64,000 nucleotides of DNA from Variovorax sp. YR216 (GTDB lineage: Bacteria; Pseudomonadota; Gammaproteobacteria; Burkholderiales; Burkholderiaceae_C). The notes beneath the pieces are model-generated. The model saw nothing but the letters and a program-made list of their open reading frames with translations. It was not told the DNA's origin and did not search any database. A program made the translations under genes and the position numbers. The stretch covers positions 682,001-746,000 of the forward strand of contig NZ_FNRO01000002.1 of assembly GCF_900107745.1 (NCBI RefSeq). The letters run 5' to 3'. Positions 50,364 through 61,472 of the stretch are shown here, piece by piece (positions within the stretch are counted from its first letter, which is position 1; each line of letters opens with the position of its first letter).

Positions 50364-51101
50364 ATGAGCAAGAAAGTCGCATACGTCACCGGAGGCATGG
50401 GAGGCATCGGAACAGCCATTTGCCAACGCCTTCACAAGGACGGGTTCACCGTCATCGCCGGATGTGGTCCGACCCGGGACCACGCCAAGTGGCTCGCTGA
50501 GCAGAAAGCCGAAGGCTTCGACTTCCACGCGTCGGTCGGCAACGTCGGGGACTGGCAATCCACGGTCGAAGCCTTCACCAAGGCCAAGGCAGAGCACGGG
50601 CCCATCGACGTGCTGGTCAACAACGCGGGCATCACGCGCGATCGCATGTTCGTGAAGATGACCCCCGAGGACTGGAGCGCCGTCATCGAGACCAACCTCA
50701 ACAGCATGTTCAACGTGACCAAGCAGGTCGTCGGCGACATGGTGGAAAAGGGCTGGGGCCGCATCATCAACATCAGCTCGGTCAACGGTGCGAAGGGCCA
50801 GGCCGGCCAGACCAACTACTCGGCCGCCAAGGCCGGCATGCACGGCTTCACGATGGCCCTGGCGCAGGAACTCGCCGGCAAGGGCGTGACGGTCAACACG
50901 GTGAGCCCAGGCTACATCGGCACCGACATGGTGAAGGCGATCCGCCAGGAAGTGCTCGACAAGATCGTCGGCACCATTCCGGTCAAGCGATTGGGCGAAC
51001 CGGGCGAGATCGCCTCGATCATCGCGTGGCTCGCATCCGAGGACGGCGGCTATTCCACCGGCGCGGACTTCTCCGTGAACGGCGGATTGCACATGCACTG
51101 A
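50364..51101 (+). CDS. phaB: Acetoacetyl-CoA reductase
   Basis: A 245-residue SDR. NADPH site [15 protein letters not shown], catalytic Ser/Tyr/Lys in [20 protein letters not shown] followed by K. It reduces acetoacetyl-CoA to (R)-3-hydroxybutyryl-CoA, the PhaC substrate. The sequence is very close to PhaB of Cupriavidus ([19 protein letters not shown]). It is 12 kb from phaC and phaA. Terminator directly after it. Confidence 0.93.
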   Translation: MSKKVAYVTGGMGGIGTAICQRLHKDGFTVIAGCGPTRDHAKWLAEQKAEGFDFHASVGNVGDWQSTVEAFTKAKAEHGPIDVLVNNAGITRDRMFVKMTPEDWSAVIETNLNSMFNVTKQVVGDMVEKGWGRIINISSVNGAKGQAGQTNYSAAKAGMHGFTMALAQELAGKGVTVNTVSPGYIGTDMVKAIRQEVLDKIVGTIPVKRLGEPGEIASIIAWLASEDGGYSTGADFSVNGGLHMH

Positions 51102-51127
51102 GGAGGTGCGCAGCCTCGATGAAACGA

Positions 51128-51152
51128 AGACCCGCCCTGGCGGGTCTTTTTT
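51128..51152 (+). terminator. Rho-independent terminator after phaB
   Basis: AGACCCGCC and GGCGGGTCT form the stem, followed by six T residues. It lies 27 bp after the phaB stop. Confidence 0.8.
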
Positions 51153-51232
51153 GTTGGGAGGGCAGGAGCCAGACTATGGGCAAGCGCGCAGCAGTCGCGC
51201 CGATCCACAACACGCAATCAAGGAGTTCCTTC

Positions 51233-52573
51233 ATGACCCCCGAAGCACCGGCTCGCAAGAAGCCTCCGATCTATAGATCCCTCTACGCACAGGTGATCAC
51301 GGCCGTGATCGTCGGCGTGCTCCTCGGGCACTTCTTCCCGTCGGTCGGCGAATCCATGAAGCCGTTGGGCGACGCCTTCATCAAGCTGATCAAGATGCTG
51401 ATCGCCCCGATCATCTTCTGCACCGTTGTGGTCGGCATCGCGGGCATGGAGGACATGAAGAAGGTCGGCAAGACCGGCGGCCTCGCGCTGCTGTACTTCG
51501 AGATCGTGAGCAGCATCGCGCTGGTCGTGGGGCTGGTGCTGGTCAACGTGTTCAAGCCCGGCGCGGGCATGAACATCGACCCGGCCTCGCTCGACACGCG
51601 GGCGCTCGCGGCCTACACCGGCCCGGGCAAGATGGAAGGCACGGTCGACTTCCTGATGCACATCATCCCCAACACCGTGGTCGACGCCTTCGCCAAGGGC
51701 GAGATCCTGCAGGTGCTGCTGATCGCCGTGCTGTTCGGCTTCGCCCTGCACCGTTTTGGCGGGCGTGGCACGCTGGTGTTCGACATCATCGAGAAGGGCT
51801 CGCACGTGCTCTTCGTGATCATCAACTACATCATGAAGCTCGCGCCCATCGGGGCATTCGGCGCGATGGCCTTCACGATCGGCAAGTATGGCATCGGCTC
51901 GCTGTTCCAACTCGGCAAGCTGATGGGCACTTTCTATCTGACCTGCCTGCTGTTCATCTTCGTGGTGCTCGGGCTGATCGCGCGTTTTCACGGCTTCAGC
52001 ATCTGGAAGTTCATCAAGTACATCAAGGAAGAGCTGCTCATCGTGCTCGGCACCTCGTCTTCCGAGTCGGTGCTGCCGAGGATGATGGAGAAGATGGAGA
52101 ACCTCGGCGCCAACAAGACGACTGTCGGGCTGGTGATCCCGACGGGCTACTCCTTCAACCTCGACGGCACTTCGATTTATCTGACGATGGCGGCTGTTTT
52201 CATCGCGCAGGCGACCAACACGCCGATGACGCTGATGCAGGAGGTGACGCTGATCGGGGTGCTGCTGCTGACCTCGAAAGGCGCGGCAGGCGTCACCGGC
52301 AGCGGCTTCATCGTGCTCGCGGCGACGCTCTCGGCGGTGGGCCATGTGCCGGTCGCTGGCCTTGCACTGATTTTGGGCATCGACCGCTTCATGTCCGAGG
52401 CAAGAGCACTCACCAACCTGATTGGCAATGGCGTTGCGACCCTCGTGGTCGCCAAGTGGACGGACGAGCTCGACATGGAGCGGCTCAAGGCTGGCCTCAA
52501 CAACGAGACCTGGGAGGAGGCACAGGAGCCGGAAGAACTCGTGAACGCCCGCGACGGAAAAATGGCCACCTGA
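51233..52573 (+). CDS. dctA: C4-dicarboxylate transporter DctA
   Basis: A 446-residue Na+/H+:dicarboxylate symporter of the DAACS family. Eight to nine membrane segments; the signature [40 protein letters not shown] and [20 protein letters not shown] are the hairpin and substrate regions. It takes up succinate, fumarate and malate. AAGGAG precedes the ATG at 51233. Confidence 0.95.
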   Translation: MTPEAPARKKPPIYRSLYAQVITAVIVGVLLGHFFPSVGESMKPLGDAFIKLIKMLIAPIIFCTVVVGIAGMEDMKKVGKTGGLALLYFEIVSSIALVVGLVLVNVFKPGAGMNIDPASLDTRALAAYTGPGKMEGTVDFLMHIIPNTVVDAFAKGEILQVLLIAVLFGFALHRFGGRGTLVFDIIEKGSHVLFVIINYIMKLAPIGAFGAMAFTIGKYGIGSLFQLGKLMGTFYLTCLLFIFVVLGLIARFHGFSIWKFIKYIKEELLIVLGTSSSESVLPRMMEKMENLGANKTTVGLVIPTGYSFNLDGTSIYLTMAAVFIAQATNTPMTLMQEVTLIGVLLLTSKGAAGVTGSGFIVLAATLSAVGHVPVAGLALILGIDRFMSEARALTNLIGNGVATLVVAKWTDELDMERLKAGLNNETWEEAQEPEELVNARDGKMAT

Positions 52574-52611
52574 ATCCGGGGCAAAAGCATCGCTCTGCAG
52601 AATGCAAGGCG

Positions 52612-54297
52612 ATGCCCCACAGCGTTTCACTGATCAACACCCTCGCCGCCGGCCTCGGGCTGGCGCTGCTGCTTGGCTTCCTGGCGGTGCGGCTGCGGTT
52701 GCCGGCGCTGGTCGGCTATCTCCTCGCCGGAGTCATCATCGGGCCGTTCACGCCCGGGTTCGTGGCCGATGCGGGTATCGCGGCCCAGCTTGCCGAGATC
52801 GGGGTGATGCTGCTGATGTTCGGCGTCGGGCTCCACTTCTCGCTCGACGACCTGCTCGCGGTGCGCAAGATCGCGGTGCCCGGCGCACTGGTGCAGATCG
52901 CGGTGGCGACGGTGCTCGGCGGCGCGCTCGCGACGTGGTGGGACTGGAACCTCGGCGCCGCGCTGGTCTTCGGCCTGTCGCTGTCGGTCGCGAGCACGGT
53001 GGTGCTGCTGCGCGCACTGGAAAGCCTCGGCATCCTCGATTCGTTGACCGGCCGCATCGCGGTGGGCTGGCTGGTGGTGGAAGACCTCGCGATGGTCCTC
53101 GTGCTGGTGCTGATGCCGCCGCTCGCGAACGCCCTGGTCGGGGTCGACCCCGGGCAACGGACCGAGCCGATCTGGCAGACGCTGGGTCTCACGTTGCTGC
53201 AGGTCGGGGGCTTCGTCGCGCTCATGCTGGTGGTGGGGCGGCGCTTGTTCCCGTGGGTGCTGTGGCAGGTGACGCGCACCGGGTCGCGCGAGCTCTTCAC
53301 GCTTTGCGTCGTGGCGGCGGCGGTGGGCATCGCGTTCTCGGCGGCCGCGCTCTTCGGCGTGTCCTTTGCGCTAGGCGCTTTCTTCGCGGGGATGGTGATG
53401 CGCGAGTCCGAGTTCAGCCATCGCGCCGCGCAGGAATCGCTGCCGCTGCGGGATGCCTTCGCGGTGCTGTTCTTCGTCTCGGTGGGCATGTTGTTCAACC
53501 CGATGGTGCTGGTTGAACGGCCGCTGCAGGTGCTGGCGGTGGTGCTGGTGATCGTCGTGGGCAAGTCGGTAGCGGCGTGCGCGCTGGTGTTGCTGTTCCG
53601 CTATCCGCTTGGCACCGCGCTCACGGTGAGTGCGAGCCTCGCGCAGATCGGCGAGTTCTCGTTCATCCTGGCTTCGCTCGGTGGAAGGCTGGGCCTGCTG
53701 CCGGTCGAGGGACAGAGCCTGCTGCTCGCGGCGGGGCTGATTTCCATCGCCACCAACCCGCTGTGGTTCAGTCTGATCGCGCCCATCCAGAAATGGCTGC
53801 ACGCGCATTCGTCGTTCGCGCGCGGGCTCGAGGCGCGCGACGATCCGCTCGCCGAGCTGCCGATGAGCACGGCCGCGAAGTACCTCTCCAGGCAGGTCGT
53901 GCTGGTCGGCTACGGGCGGGTCGGCCGGCGCATCGCCGCGACGCTGTCCGCACACGACATTCCCTTCGTCGTCGCCGAGCAGAACCGCGAGCTGGTCGAA
54001 AAGCTGCGGGCCGAGGGCATGGCGGCGGTGTGGGGTGATGCGGCGGAGCCGGGTGTGCTGATCCAGGCCCACATTGCCCGGGCGCGCGTGCTGGTGGTGG
54101 CGACGGCGGATGCGATCAACGTGCGTCAGATGATCGAGGCGGCGCGCACGCTCAATCCGGCCATCGAGACGGTCATCCGCAGCCACAACGAGGACGAGGC
54201 CCGCCTGCTCGCGCAGGAGGTGTCAGCCACCGTGCTGCTGGGCGAGGACGAACTGGCTCAGGCGATGGCGCGTGCGGTGATCTCGCACGCTGCCTAG
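52612..54297 (+). CDS. ybaL: KefB-type monovalent cation:proton antiporter (YbaL-like)
   Basis: A 561-residue CPA2 antiporter. Twelve to thirteen membrane segments from MPHSVSLINTLAAGLGLALL to about residue 400, then a TrkA-N/RCK domain (VVLVGYGRVGRRIAATLSAH, NAD-binding). The length and C-terminal TrkA-N match E. coli YbaL (558). There is no KefG/F-like partner. It follows dctA by 38 bp and may be co-transcribed. Confidence 0.9.
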   Translation: MPHSVSLINTLAAGLGLALLLGFLAVRLRLPALVGYLLAGVIIGPFTPGFVADAGIAAQLAEIGVMLLMFGVGLHFSLDDLLAVRKIAVPGALVQIAVATVLGGALATWWDWNLGAALVFGLSLSVASTVVLLRALESLGILDSLTGRIAVGWLVVEDLAMVLVLVLMPPLANALVGVDPGQRTEPIWQTLGLTLLQVGGFVALMLVVGRRLFPWVLWQVTRTGSRELFTLCVVAAAVGIAFSAAALFGVSFALGAFFAGMVMRESEFSHRAAQESLPLRDAFAVLFFVSVGMLFNPMVLVERPLQVLAVVLVIVVGKSVAACALVLLFRYPLGTALTVSASLAQIGEFSFILASLGGRLGLLPVEGQSLLLAAGLISIATNPLWFSLIAPIQKWLHAHSSFARGLEARDDPLAELPMSTAAKYLSRQVVLVGYGRVGRRIAATLSAHDIPFVVAEQNRELVEKLRAEGMAAVWGDAAEPGVLIQAHIARARVLVVATADAINVRQMIEAARTLNPAIETVIRSHNEDEARLLAQEVSATVLLGEDELAQAMARAVISHAA

Positions 54298-54698
54298 AGG
54301 TCCTCGATCACGAGCGTGCGGTAGCGCTGCGCGATCGAGTAGGGCACCGTCCGCACGAAGGTCATGAGCCTGTTCGCCGCCTCTTCGTTGCGGGTGCGCA
54401 CGAGCAGGGCGGTGTGGCCTTCCCGCGCGAGCTTGGTGAAGGCGCGGACCGTGGCCGCATCCGTGCCGGCGGAAGGCAGCGGGTTGGCGTCGTCGCGGAT
54501 CGTGGGCGTGATCTGCTCGATGATCACGTGCGGCGGGATCAGGTAGATCTCGTCGCCGCTGAAGCCGTTGTCCAGGAGCTGGTGGCCGATGCGGTTGGCG
54601 TCCTGCGCATCAGGAAACATCACCATGGAGTGACCGCTCGGGTAGAAGGCGCCTCCGACGACGGCGGTCATGTGAGGATCGAGATTGAAGTGCTTCAT
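54294..54698 (-). CDS. Hypothetical protein (134 aa)
   Basis: A 134-residue protein, MKHFNLDPHMTAVVGGAFYP, with SDQEIYLIPPH-like text (GDEIYLIPPHVIIEQITPTI) and a C-terminal helical region. AGGAGGAGAC lies before the ATG, so translation should be strong. The stop overlaps the ybaL stop by 4 bp in convergent orientation. No family assigned. Confidence 0.6.
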   Translation of the reverse strand: MKHFNLDPHMTAVVGGAFYPSGHSMVMFPDAQDANRIGHQLLDNGFSGDEIYLIPPHVIIEQITPTIRDDANPLPSAGTDAATVRAFTKLAREGHTALLVRTRNEEAANRLMTFVRTVPYSIAQRYRTLVIEDL

Positions 54699-54924
54699 GT
54701 CTCCTCCTGATGGTGGATGGGACAAGACTGAGCCTAGGTTCGGCGCACGTCAAGAGCTGTAGGAAAGTTTGGTGACCGGGCCCTGCAGCCGAACATCCCT
54801 TCGCCCTCGGGGTATTCGGACTTGCCAAAAGTAAATCTAATGGTGACATTTGTGTCTAATCGTGAAATTGTGCGTAGGCGTTGTTTGAACGAGTTGACTA
54901 GCATCGGGTGTCCAACGAAGACCC

Positions 54925-55155
54925 GTGCCTAACCCCATGTCGCAATTGCGAAATATCGCGCTGACCGTTCAAGAACTCGAAGAGGGCGAGTTCTACTGGG
55001 TGTTGCTGGAAGCCACCGACTACGAGATGGATGACGCGCTGCCTTATCTGCCGATCGAGGCCGCGACCGACCCGTACGTCACCTATTCCAACGCCCTGGT
55101 CGCGGGTGTCGCCGCGATCCGGAAACTGTTCGGCAAGGACGGCCCGCGAAGCTGA
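54925..55155 (+). CDS. Small hypothetical protein (76 aa)
   Basis: A 76-residue acidic protein (LTVQELEEGEFYWVLLEATD) followed by PYVTYSNALVAGVAAIRKLF. The GTG at 54925 has AACGAAGA 4 nt upstream; an ATG at 54937 is an alternative without an RBS. The 226 bp upstream is AT-rich (near 54835-54890), which suggests a promoter. No family recognised. Confidence 0.55.
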   Translation: MPNPMSQLRNIALTVQELEEGEFYWVLLEATDYEMDDALPYLPIEAATDPYVTYSNALVAGVAAIRKLFGKDGPRS

Positions 55156-55184
55156 GCGGGAAGCCGTCGATCCCGGGGGGAAGC

Positions 55185-55760
55185 ATGCGGAAACTTGGAG
55201 GCGCGGCGATCGGGGCCGCTATCGGATGCCTGATCGTGGTGGGCTGGATCTTCCGGCCCGCGACCTCGGGCGAATGGGCCGCGTGGGTGCAGACCTTCGG
55301 GGTGCTGGTGGCCATCCTCTGGGCCGTGCGGCTGCAGGTGACGGCGTCCCGCCAGAGCCTGCGGCAGGCCGGGCAGGTTGCCGCGATGTTCGCCAGCCAC
55401 ATGCACTGGGTCTTCCGCGAACTCAACGACGCCTGCATCAAGCGCAGCTGGGAAGACTACAGCGTGCATCGCCGCATTCTTCAGGAAGTCCTCATGCAGG
55501 GCCGCGAGGTGACTCTGCAACTGCTGGACGGCCGATCGCTCGCGATGGTGAGCAGCCTTCGCACGATCGCGGTCGAGGCGCTCGAAAAGACCGAGGGCCA
55601 TACCAACACCGGCAACTGGATGCACTTGCAGCTCTATTTCGATCGCCGCCTTCCGAGCATCGCCGCCTGGCTGTCGGCGACCGGCAACCCGCCCGAAAGC
55701 AGCGGGCCGACCGACTACGCGGGGCTTCGCACCTCGTTCGGGCCGATGGGTGATCTCTGA
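55185..55760 (+). CDS. Membrane-anchored hypothetical protein (191 aa)
   Basis: A 191-residue protein with two N-terminal membrane segments (LGGAAIGAAIGCLIVVGWIF; EWAAWVQTFGVLVAILWAVR) and a helical cytoplasmic region. Similar two-segment proteins with a histidine/tryptophan-rich middle are common in proteobacteria, but I recognise no family. It follows the 76-aa ORF by 29 bp. Confidence 0.55.
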   Translation: MRKLGGAAIGAAIGCLIVVGWIFRPATSGEWAAWVQTFGVLVAILWAVRLQVTASRQSLRQAGQVAAMFASHMHWVFRELNDACIKRSWEDYSVHRRILQEVLMQGREVTLQLLDGRSLAMVSSLRTIAVEALEKTEGHTNTGNWMHLQLYFDRRLPSIAAWLSATGNPPESSGPTDYAGLRTSFGPMGDL

Positions 55761-55763
55761 AGC

Positions 55764-57230
55764 TCAGGCGCCCGCTGGGTCAAAGCTGGAGCGCAGCGCG
55801 GCGTACAGCGACTTGAAGCGCAGGTGCCGCGCGGCGAACATGTCCGGCAGCGAAATGTTCGGTTCGAAGCGTTGCCGCACGGGCGGTTGAAGGCACACAT
55901 CCGCCTCCTGGCCGCCATCCGCCAGCCACGCGAGCCGCGCCGCGCCCAGCGCACCGCCGGCTTCGCCGCCTTCGCACACTGCGAGCGGCACCTGGAGGAT
56001 GTCGGCGAGCAGTTGCGCCCACCAAGCGCTGCGCGCACCGCCGCCGACCAGCATCAGGTCGCCGGTGGGCTTCTGGAGCGTGTCCAGCCCATCGCGAAGT
56101 CCGAAGCTCACGCCTTCGACCACCGCATAGGCAATCTCCGCCGGCCCGTGCGCATGCGTGAGGCCGAACAGCACGCCCTGCGCGTTCGCGTCGTTGTGCG
56201 GCGAGCGTTCGCCCGACAGGTAGGGAAGAAAGAAGGGCGCCCGTCGCCGGCCGTCCGTACTGACGGTCGCCGCCGCGGCGAGCAGCGCGGCTTCGTTGCC
56301 CAGGCCGAAGCTGCGCGCGGCCCAGCTCACCGCGCTCGATGCCGACAGCATCACCGACATCTGGTGCCACCGCCCCGGCAGCGCATGGCAGAAGGCATGC
56401 ACCGCCCGCGCCGGATCGGGCGCGAAGCGGTCGCCGCAGACGAAGATCACGCCCGAAGTGCCGAGGGACACGAAGCCTTGCCCAGCCGACACCAGGCCCA
56501 TGCCGACCGCGCTCGCCGCGTTGTCGCCGCCGCCTCCGGCGATCGGGATGCTGGCGGGCAGTCCCCAGCGCGCCGCCAGTTCCGGCTTGAGCCGGCCTGC
56601 GACGGCGCTGCCTTCGACCAATTCGGGCATGTGCCTGCGGCCGAGTCCGCACGCGGCGAGGATCTCGTCCGACCAGTCGCGCGCCGCGACGTCGAGCCAC
56701 AGCGTGCCCGAAGCGTCGGACATGTCGCTCGCACGCGTGCCGCTGAGCATGAACCGCAGCCAATCCTTGGGCAGCAGCACCGAGGCCGTGCGCACGAACA
56801 ACTCCGGCTCGTGCGCCCGCATCCACAGCAGCTTGGGCGCGGTGAAGCCTGGCATGGCGAGATTGCCGGTGATGTCGGTGAGATGCGGCACGAGCGCGGC
56901 CAATTCATCGCATTGCCCGGCGCTGCGGCCATCGTTCCAGAGGATCGCGGGGCGCAGCACCTGCCCGCTCGCATCGAGCGCGACCGCGCCGTGCATCTGC
57001 CCGGAAAGGCCGATGGCGCGCACCGCCGAAAGCGCATCCGCATTGCTGCGCCGCAATGCCGCCATCGCGGCTTCCAGGGCTTCCCACCATTGCGCGGGCA
57101 ACTGCTCCGACCACAGGGGATGCGGCCGGCTCACCGCGAGCGGCGCGCGGGCGAGCGCCACGATGCGGTGGTCGTCGGCCAGCAGCAGCGCCTTCAGCTC
57201 CGAGGTGCCGAGATCGAGCCCGAGGTACAC
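55764..57230 (-). CDS. xylB: Xylulokinase
   Basis: A 488-residue FGGY kinase. N-terminal phosphate-binding LDLGTSELKALLLADD, sugar-binding LSGQMHGAVALDASGQ, IAGGGGDNAASAVGMG, and GVLFGLTHAHGPAEIAYAVV. The GTG at 57230 has AAGG upstream. It would phosphorylate D-xylulose made by the arabinitol dehydrogenase. It is the last gene of the polyol operon, 9 bp after the AraC gene. Confidence 0.85.
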   Translation of the reverse strand: MYLGLDLGTSELKALLLADDHRIVALARAPLAVSRPHPLWSEQLPAQWWEALEAAMAALRRSNADALSAVRAIGLSGQMHGAVALDASGQVLRPAILWNDGRSAGQCDELAALVPHLTDITGNLAMPGFTAPKLLWMRAHEPELFVRTASVLLPKDWLRFMLSGTRASDMSDASGTLWLDVAARDWSDEILAACGLGRRHMPELVEGSAVAGRLKPELAARWGLPASIPIAGGGGDNAASAVGMGLVSAGQGFVSLGTSGVIFVCGDRFAPDPARAVHAFCHALPGRWHQMSVMLSASSAVSWAARSFGLGNEAALLAAAATVSTDGRRRAPFFLPYLSGERSPHNDANAQGVLFGLTHAHGPAEIAYAVVEGVSFGLRDGLDTLQKPTGDLMLVGGGARSAWWAQLLADILQVPLAVCEGGEAGGALGAARLAWLADGGQEADVCLQPPVRQRFEPNISLPDMFAARHLRFKSLYAALRSSFDPAGA

Positions 57231-57239
57231 GGCGATCCT

Positions 57240-58178
57240 TCAGGCGTGGTTGCTATAGCGGCTGTCGCTCTGCCGGCGGAACTCGGTTGGTGTCATGCCC
57301 TTGATTTCGAGGAAGCGCCGGTTGAAGTTGGCGACGTTGTTGAAGCCGACCTGGTAGCAGATGTCCGTCACGTAGTGGTCGGTCTGCATCAGCAGATGGC
57401 AGGCGCTGTTGATGCGCACGCGGTTCACGAAGTCGGTGAAGCTGTTGCCGGTCGACCGCTTGAAGAACCGGCTGAAGCGGCTTTCGCTCATGCCCAGTTC
57501 GGTGGCGATGTCGGACATCACGATCGGCTCTGCGAGGTTCGACGTGATGCGGTTCACGATCACGTTGATCTGATCGACCTCGGCATCGCCCTCCACGCCC
57601 TGCATCTGCACGTTGGAGAGGAGCCGGTAGTCGGTGCACTTCACCAGCTCGGCCAGGTATTCGAGGAAGCGCGCGAGGCGTTGCAATCCATGCGCGGCCT
57701 TGACCGCTTCCCAGTGTTCGAGTGCGCGGTCCGCGATGCCGAAGAACTCGATGCCGTGGCGCGAGCGCTCCAGCAGTTGCAGGACTTCGCGCAGCTCGGG
57801 GATGTCCGATGCCGCGCTCTCGATCGGCTCGTGCCGGAACTGGATGACCCGGTCGCGCTCGGCCACGCCACCTTCGGGCGCATCGAGGGACAACCAGTTG
57901 TGCGGCAGCCGGGGCCCGCACAGCACCAGATGGCCGGGCTGGAAGGGGCCGATCCAGTCGCCGACGAAGGCCCGGCCGGAGGTTTCGGTGATGAGGTGCA
58001 GCTCGTACTCTTCATGGAAGTGCCAGCGCACGAGCGGGCTCGGAATGCCATGCGCAAGGCACCGCACGAGGCCGGATTCCTCCGGCGCTTCGTAGCCGAG
58101 CGAGGGCGAGCGCGTGATCTCGCGCTCCAGCTCGGGCTCGCGGTGGCGGGGCAGGTGACGTTGGCGCGCCGATGTCAT
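57240..58178 (-). CDS. AraC-family transcriptional regulator
   Basis: A 312-residue regulator. N-terminal cupin-like sensor (PLVRWHFHEEYELHLITETS), C-terminal double HTH (SDIATELGMSESRFSRFFKR; VTDICYQVGFNNVANFNRRF). ATG at 58178 with AGGGAAC upstream. It sits inside the polyol operon, between the SmoS-type dehydrogenase and xylB, so it likely regulates its own operon in response to a polyol. Confidence 0.9.
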   Translation of the reverse strand: MTSARQRHLPRHREPELEREITRSPSLGYEAPEESGLVRCLAHGIPSPLVRWHFHEEYELHLITETSGRAFVGDWIGPFQPGHLVLCGPRLPHNWLSLDAPEGGVAERDRVIQFRHEPIESAASDIPELREVLQLLERSRHGIEFFGIADRALEHWEAVKAAHGLQRLARFLEYLAELVKCTDYRLLSNVQMQGVEGDAEVDQINVIVNRITSNLAEPIVMSDIATELGMSESRFSRFFKRSTGNSFTDFVNRVRINSACHLLMQTDHYVTDICYQVGFNNVANFNRRFLEIKGMTPTEFRRQSDSRYSNHA

Positions 58179-58203
58179 GGAACGTTCCCTGGCAGGACCT
58201 TCA

Positions 58204-58992
58204 TCAGCTCATCACGTTACCACCGTCGACGTTGAGTGTCTGTGCGGTGATGTAGCGCGCCTCGTCGCTGGCGAGGAAGACGGCGGCGCTCGCAATGTCA
58301 TCAGGCAAGCCCATGCGCCCGAGGGGGACTTCGAGGCCCACCTGCCGCTTCTTTTCACCGGGCTGGAGGTTCTGGTACTTCGCGAAGAGCGAATCGACAT
58401 GGTTCCACATCGGCGTATCGACCACGCCGGGCGAGATCGCGTTCACGCGGATGCCGTGCGGCGCCATCGCGAGCGCGGCGCTCTGCGTGTAGCTGATGAC
58501 CGCCGCCTTGGTCGCGCAGTAGTGCGACACCAGCGCCTCGCCCCGCCGGCCGGCCTGAGAAGCCATGTTGATCACCGAGCCACCCTGCACACCCTCGTCG
58601 ATCATGTGCTGCAGCACGCGCTGCATCACGAAGAACATGCCTTTGACGTTGACCGAGAAGAGGCGATCGAACGAGGCTTCGTCGCTTTGCAGCAGCGGCG
58701 CCATGTCGAAGATCGCGGCGTTGTTGATCAGCGTGTGGATCGGCCCATGTGCCGCGCGTGCCGCGAAAAGCATGCCGCCGACCGAAGGCGCCTGCGTGAC
58801 GTCGGTCTCGACATAGGCGAGCGCCTCCGGATGCTTGCGGCGCAGTTGCTCCACGCCTTCTGAGGGCTTTGCCGAGAGGTCCGACAGCGTGCAGCGCGCG
58901 CCTTCGGCGAGGCAGGCCGCGGCGATCGCGAGCCCGATGCCGCCGCCGGCACCGGTGATCAGCACATGGCGTTGCGCGAGACGGCCGGTCAT
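58204..58992 (-). CDS. SDR polyol dehydrogenase (SmoS/sorbitol dehydrogenase type)
   Basis: A 262-residue SDR. NAD site LITGAGGGIGLAIAAACLAE; catalytic SQAGRRGEALVSHYCATKAA with Tyr and Lys. The C-terminal RQVGLEVPLGRMGLPDDIAS and NVDGGNVMS match the Rhodobacter sorbitol dehydrogenase (SmoS), which oxidises sorbitol and galactitol. It overlaps dalD by 4 bp (ATGA). Confidence 0.85.
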   Translation of the reverse strand: MTGRLAQRHVLITGAGGGIGLAIAAACLAEGARCTLSDLSAKPSEGVEQLRRKHPEALAYVETDVTQAPSVGGMLFAARAAHGPIHTLINNAAIFDMAPLLQSDEASFDRLFSVNVKGMFFVMQRVLQHMIDEGVQGGSVINMASQAGRRGEALVSHYCATKAAVISYTQSAALAMAPHGIRVNAISPGVVDTPMWNHVDSLFAKYQNLQPGEKKRQVGLEVPLGRMGLPDDIASAAVFLASDEARYITAQTLNVDGGNVMS

Positions 58993-60407
58993 GACGTGCG
59001 CCCCTTGATGAAGTCCTGGACCCGCTCAAACGCCTTCTGCAGTGCCTCGATCAGTCGCGCGTCGTTGGCGGTATCGCCCCACAGCGTGCGGTTGGCGGCC
59101 AGCGCCGCGACCGGGTCGGCCGAACCGCAGATCGCATGTGCCGCGGCTTCGTCCATCCCCTGGTCCTGATAGACGTACGGCAGCACGCCCTGGTGCCAGC
59201 GTTGCAGAAAGGCGAGGAACAGCGCCGGCAGCATCGCAACGCTGCCGATGCTTTCGTTGCGCGAGAGCCGCTCGCGCACCGTCGGCGCGATGAAGCCGGG
59301 GATCTTCGAGAAGCCATCCATCGCCACCCGCTGGTTCGTGTCGCGGATCGCCGGATTGCCGAAGCGTTCGAGCACCACGTCACGGTACGCCGGCAGGTCG
59401 ACCGGGCTCGGGCGGTCCGGCGAATGCAGGCAGGGGATCACATCGTCCGTCACATAGTCGAAGGCCATGCGGCGGATCTGCGCATCGTGCGTGCCTTCGT
59501 GGATGTACTGGAAGCCCGCAAGCGTGCCGGCCCATGCGATGCAACTGTGCGTGGCGTTGAGGATGCGGATCTTCGCCTCCTCGTACGGCGCGACCGACTC
59601 GACCAGTTGAACGCCGACGCGGCCCCAGTCGGGCCGGCCGTTGGCGAAGTCGTCCTCGATCACCCACTGGATGAAGCTCTCACCCGTGACTGGCGCGGCG
59701 TCGTCCCAGCCGGTGGCCTGCAGCACGCGCTGCCGCAGTTCGGGCGGCGGCCTGGGCGTGATGCGGTCGACCATCGCGTTGGGGCAGGTCGTCTGGGTGC
59801 ACACCCACTCCAGTAGTCGTCTGTCGCCGGTCTTCTCGATGAAGGCGAGCAGCCCCTTGCGGAAGCGCTCGCCGTTGTGTCGCAGGTTGTCGCAGTTCAA
59901 CAGCGTCACTGCGCCGCCGTTGGCCGTGCGCCGTGCGCGCAGGATCGCGCAGACAGCGCCGTAGATCGTGGTACCGGCTTCTCCGCGTCGTGCGCGATCG
60001 AGATCGGCGGCGAGATCGGCCGCGCCGAAGTCGAGCCGGTCCGTCGGGTCGAGGTAGTAGCCCGCCTCGGTCACGGTGAACGAGATCACCCGTGTGCGCG
60101 GATCGGCGCCGCGCGTGATCACGGCCGCGAGCGTGGGGTCGAAGGGCAGCACCTCGCGTATCGATTCGATGCGCTGGTAGCGGTACTCGCCGGCCGGCGA
60201 CACGGTTTCGAGCGTGTAGCGGCCGCCTTGCCGGATGAGTGCGGATTCGACCTCGGCCATGTCGGTCCGCAGGTTCGCGCCCGCGAGCGACCAGCGCGTG
60301 TCGCCGGCATCGATGAGCGCTTGCAGGTAGACGGCCTGGTGCGCGCGATGAAAGGAGCCGAGTCCGAGGTGGAGCACCACGGATTCAGACGAAGCAGGGT
60401 GGGCCAT
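58989..60407 (-). CDS. dalD: D-arabinitol 4-dehydrogenase
   Basis: A 472-residue member of the mannitol dehydrogenase family. N-terminus LHLGLGSFHRAHQAVYLQAL, then YTLETVSPAGEYRYQRIESI, TTCPNAMVDRITPRPPPELR, IPYEEAKIRILNATHSCIAW-like text (APYEEAKIRILNATHSCIAW), and NPAIRDTNQRVAMDGFSKIP. The order and motifs match Klebsiella DalD closely. It oxidises D-arabinitol to D-xylulose. It begins 9 bp after the ABC ATPase gene and overlaps the SDR start. Confidence 0.88.
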   Translation of the reverse strand: MAHPASSESVVLHLGLGSFHRAHQAVYLQALIDAGDTRWSLAGANLRTDMAEVESALIRQGGRYTLETVSPAGEYRYQRIESIREVLPFDPTLAAVITRGADPRTRVISFTVTEAGYYLDPTDRLDFGAADLAADLDRARRGEAGTTIYGAVCAILRARRTANGGAVTLLNCDNLRHNGERFRKGLLAFIEKTGDRRLLEWVCTQTTCPNAMVDRITPRPPPELRQRVLQATGWDDAAPVTGESFIQWVIEDDFANGRPDWGRVGVQLVESVAPYEEAKIRILNATHSCIAWAGTLAGFQYIHEGTHDAQIRRMAFDYVTDDVIPCLHSPDRPSPVDLPAYRDVVLERFGNPAIRDTNQRVAMDGFSKIPGFIAPTVRERLSRNESIGSVAMLPALFLAFLQRWHQGVLPYVYQDQGMDEAAAHAICGSADPVAALAANRTLWGDTANDARLIEALQKAFERVQDFIKGRTS

Positions 60408-60416
60408 TGCTGCGAC

Positions 60417-61451
<1,035 letters not shown>

Positions 61452-61472
61452 CTTCATGTCCTCTCTGATTCG

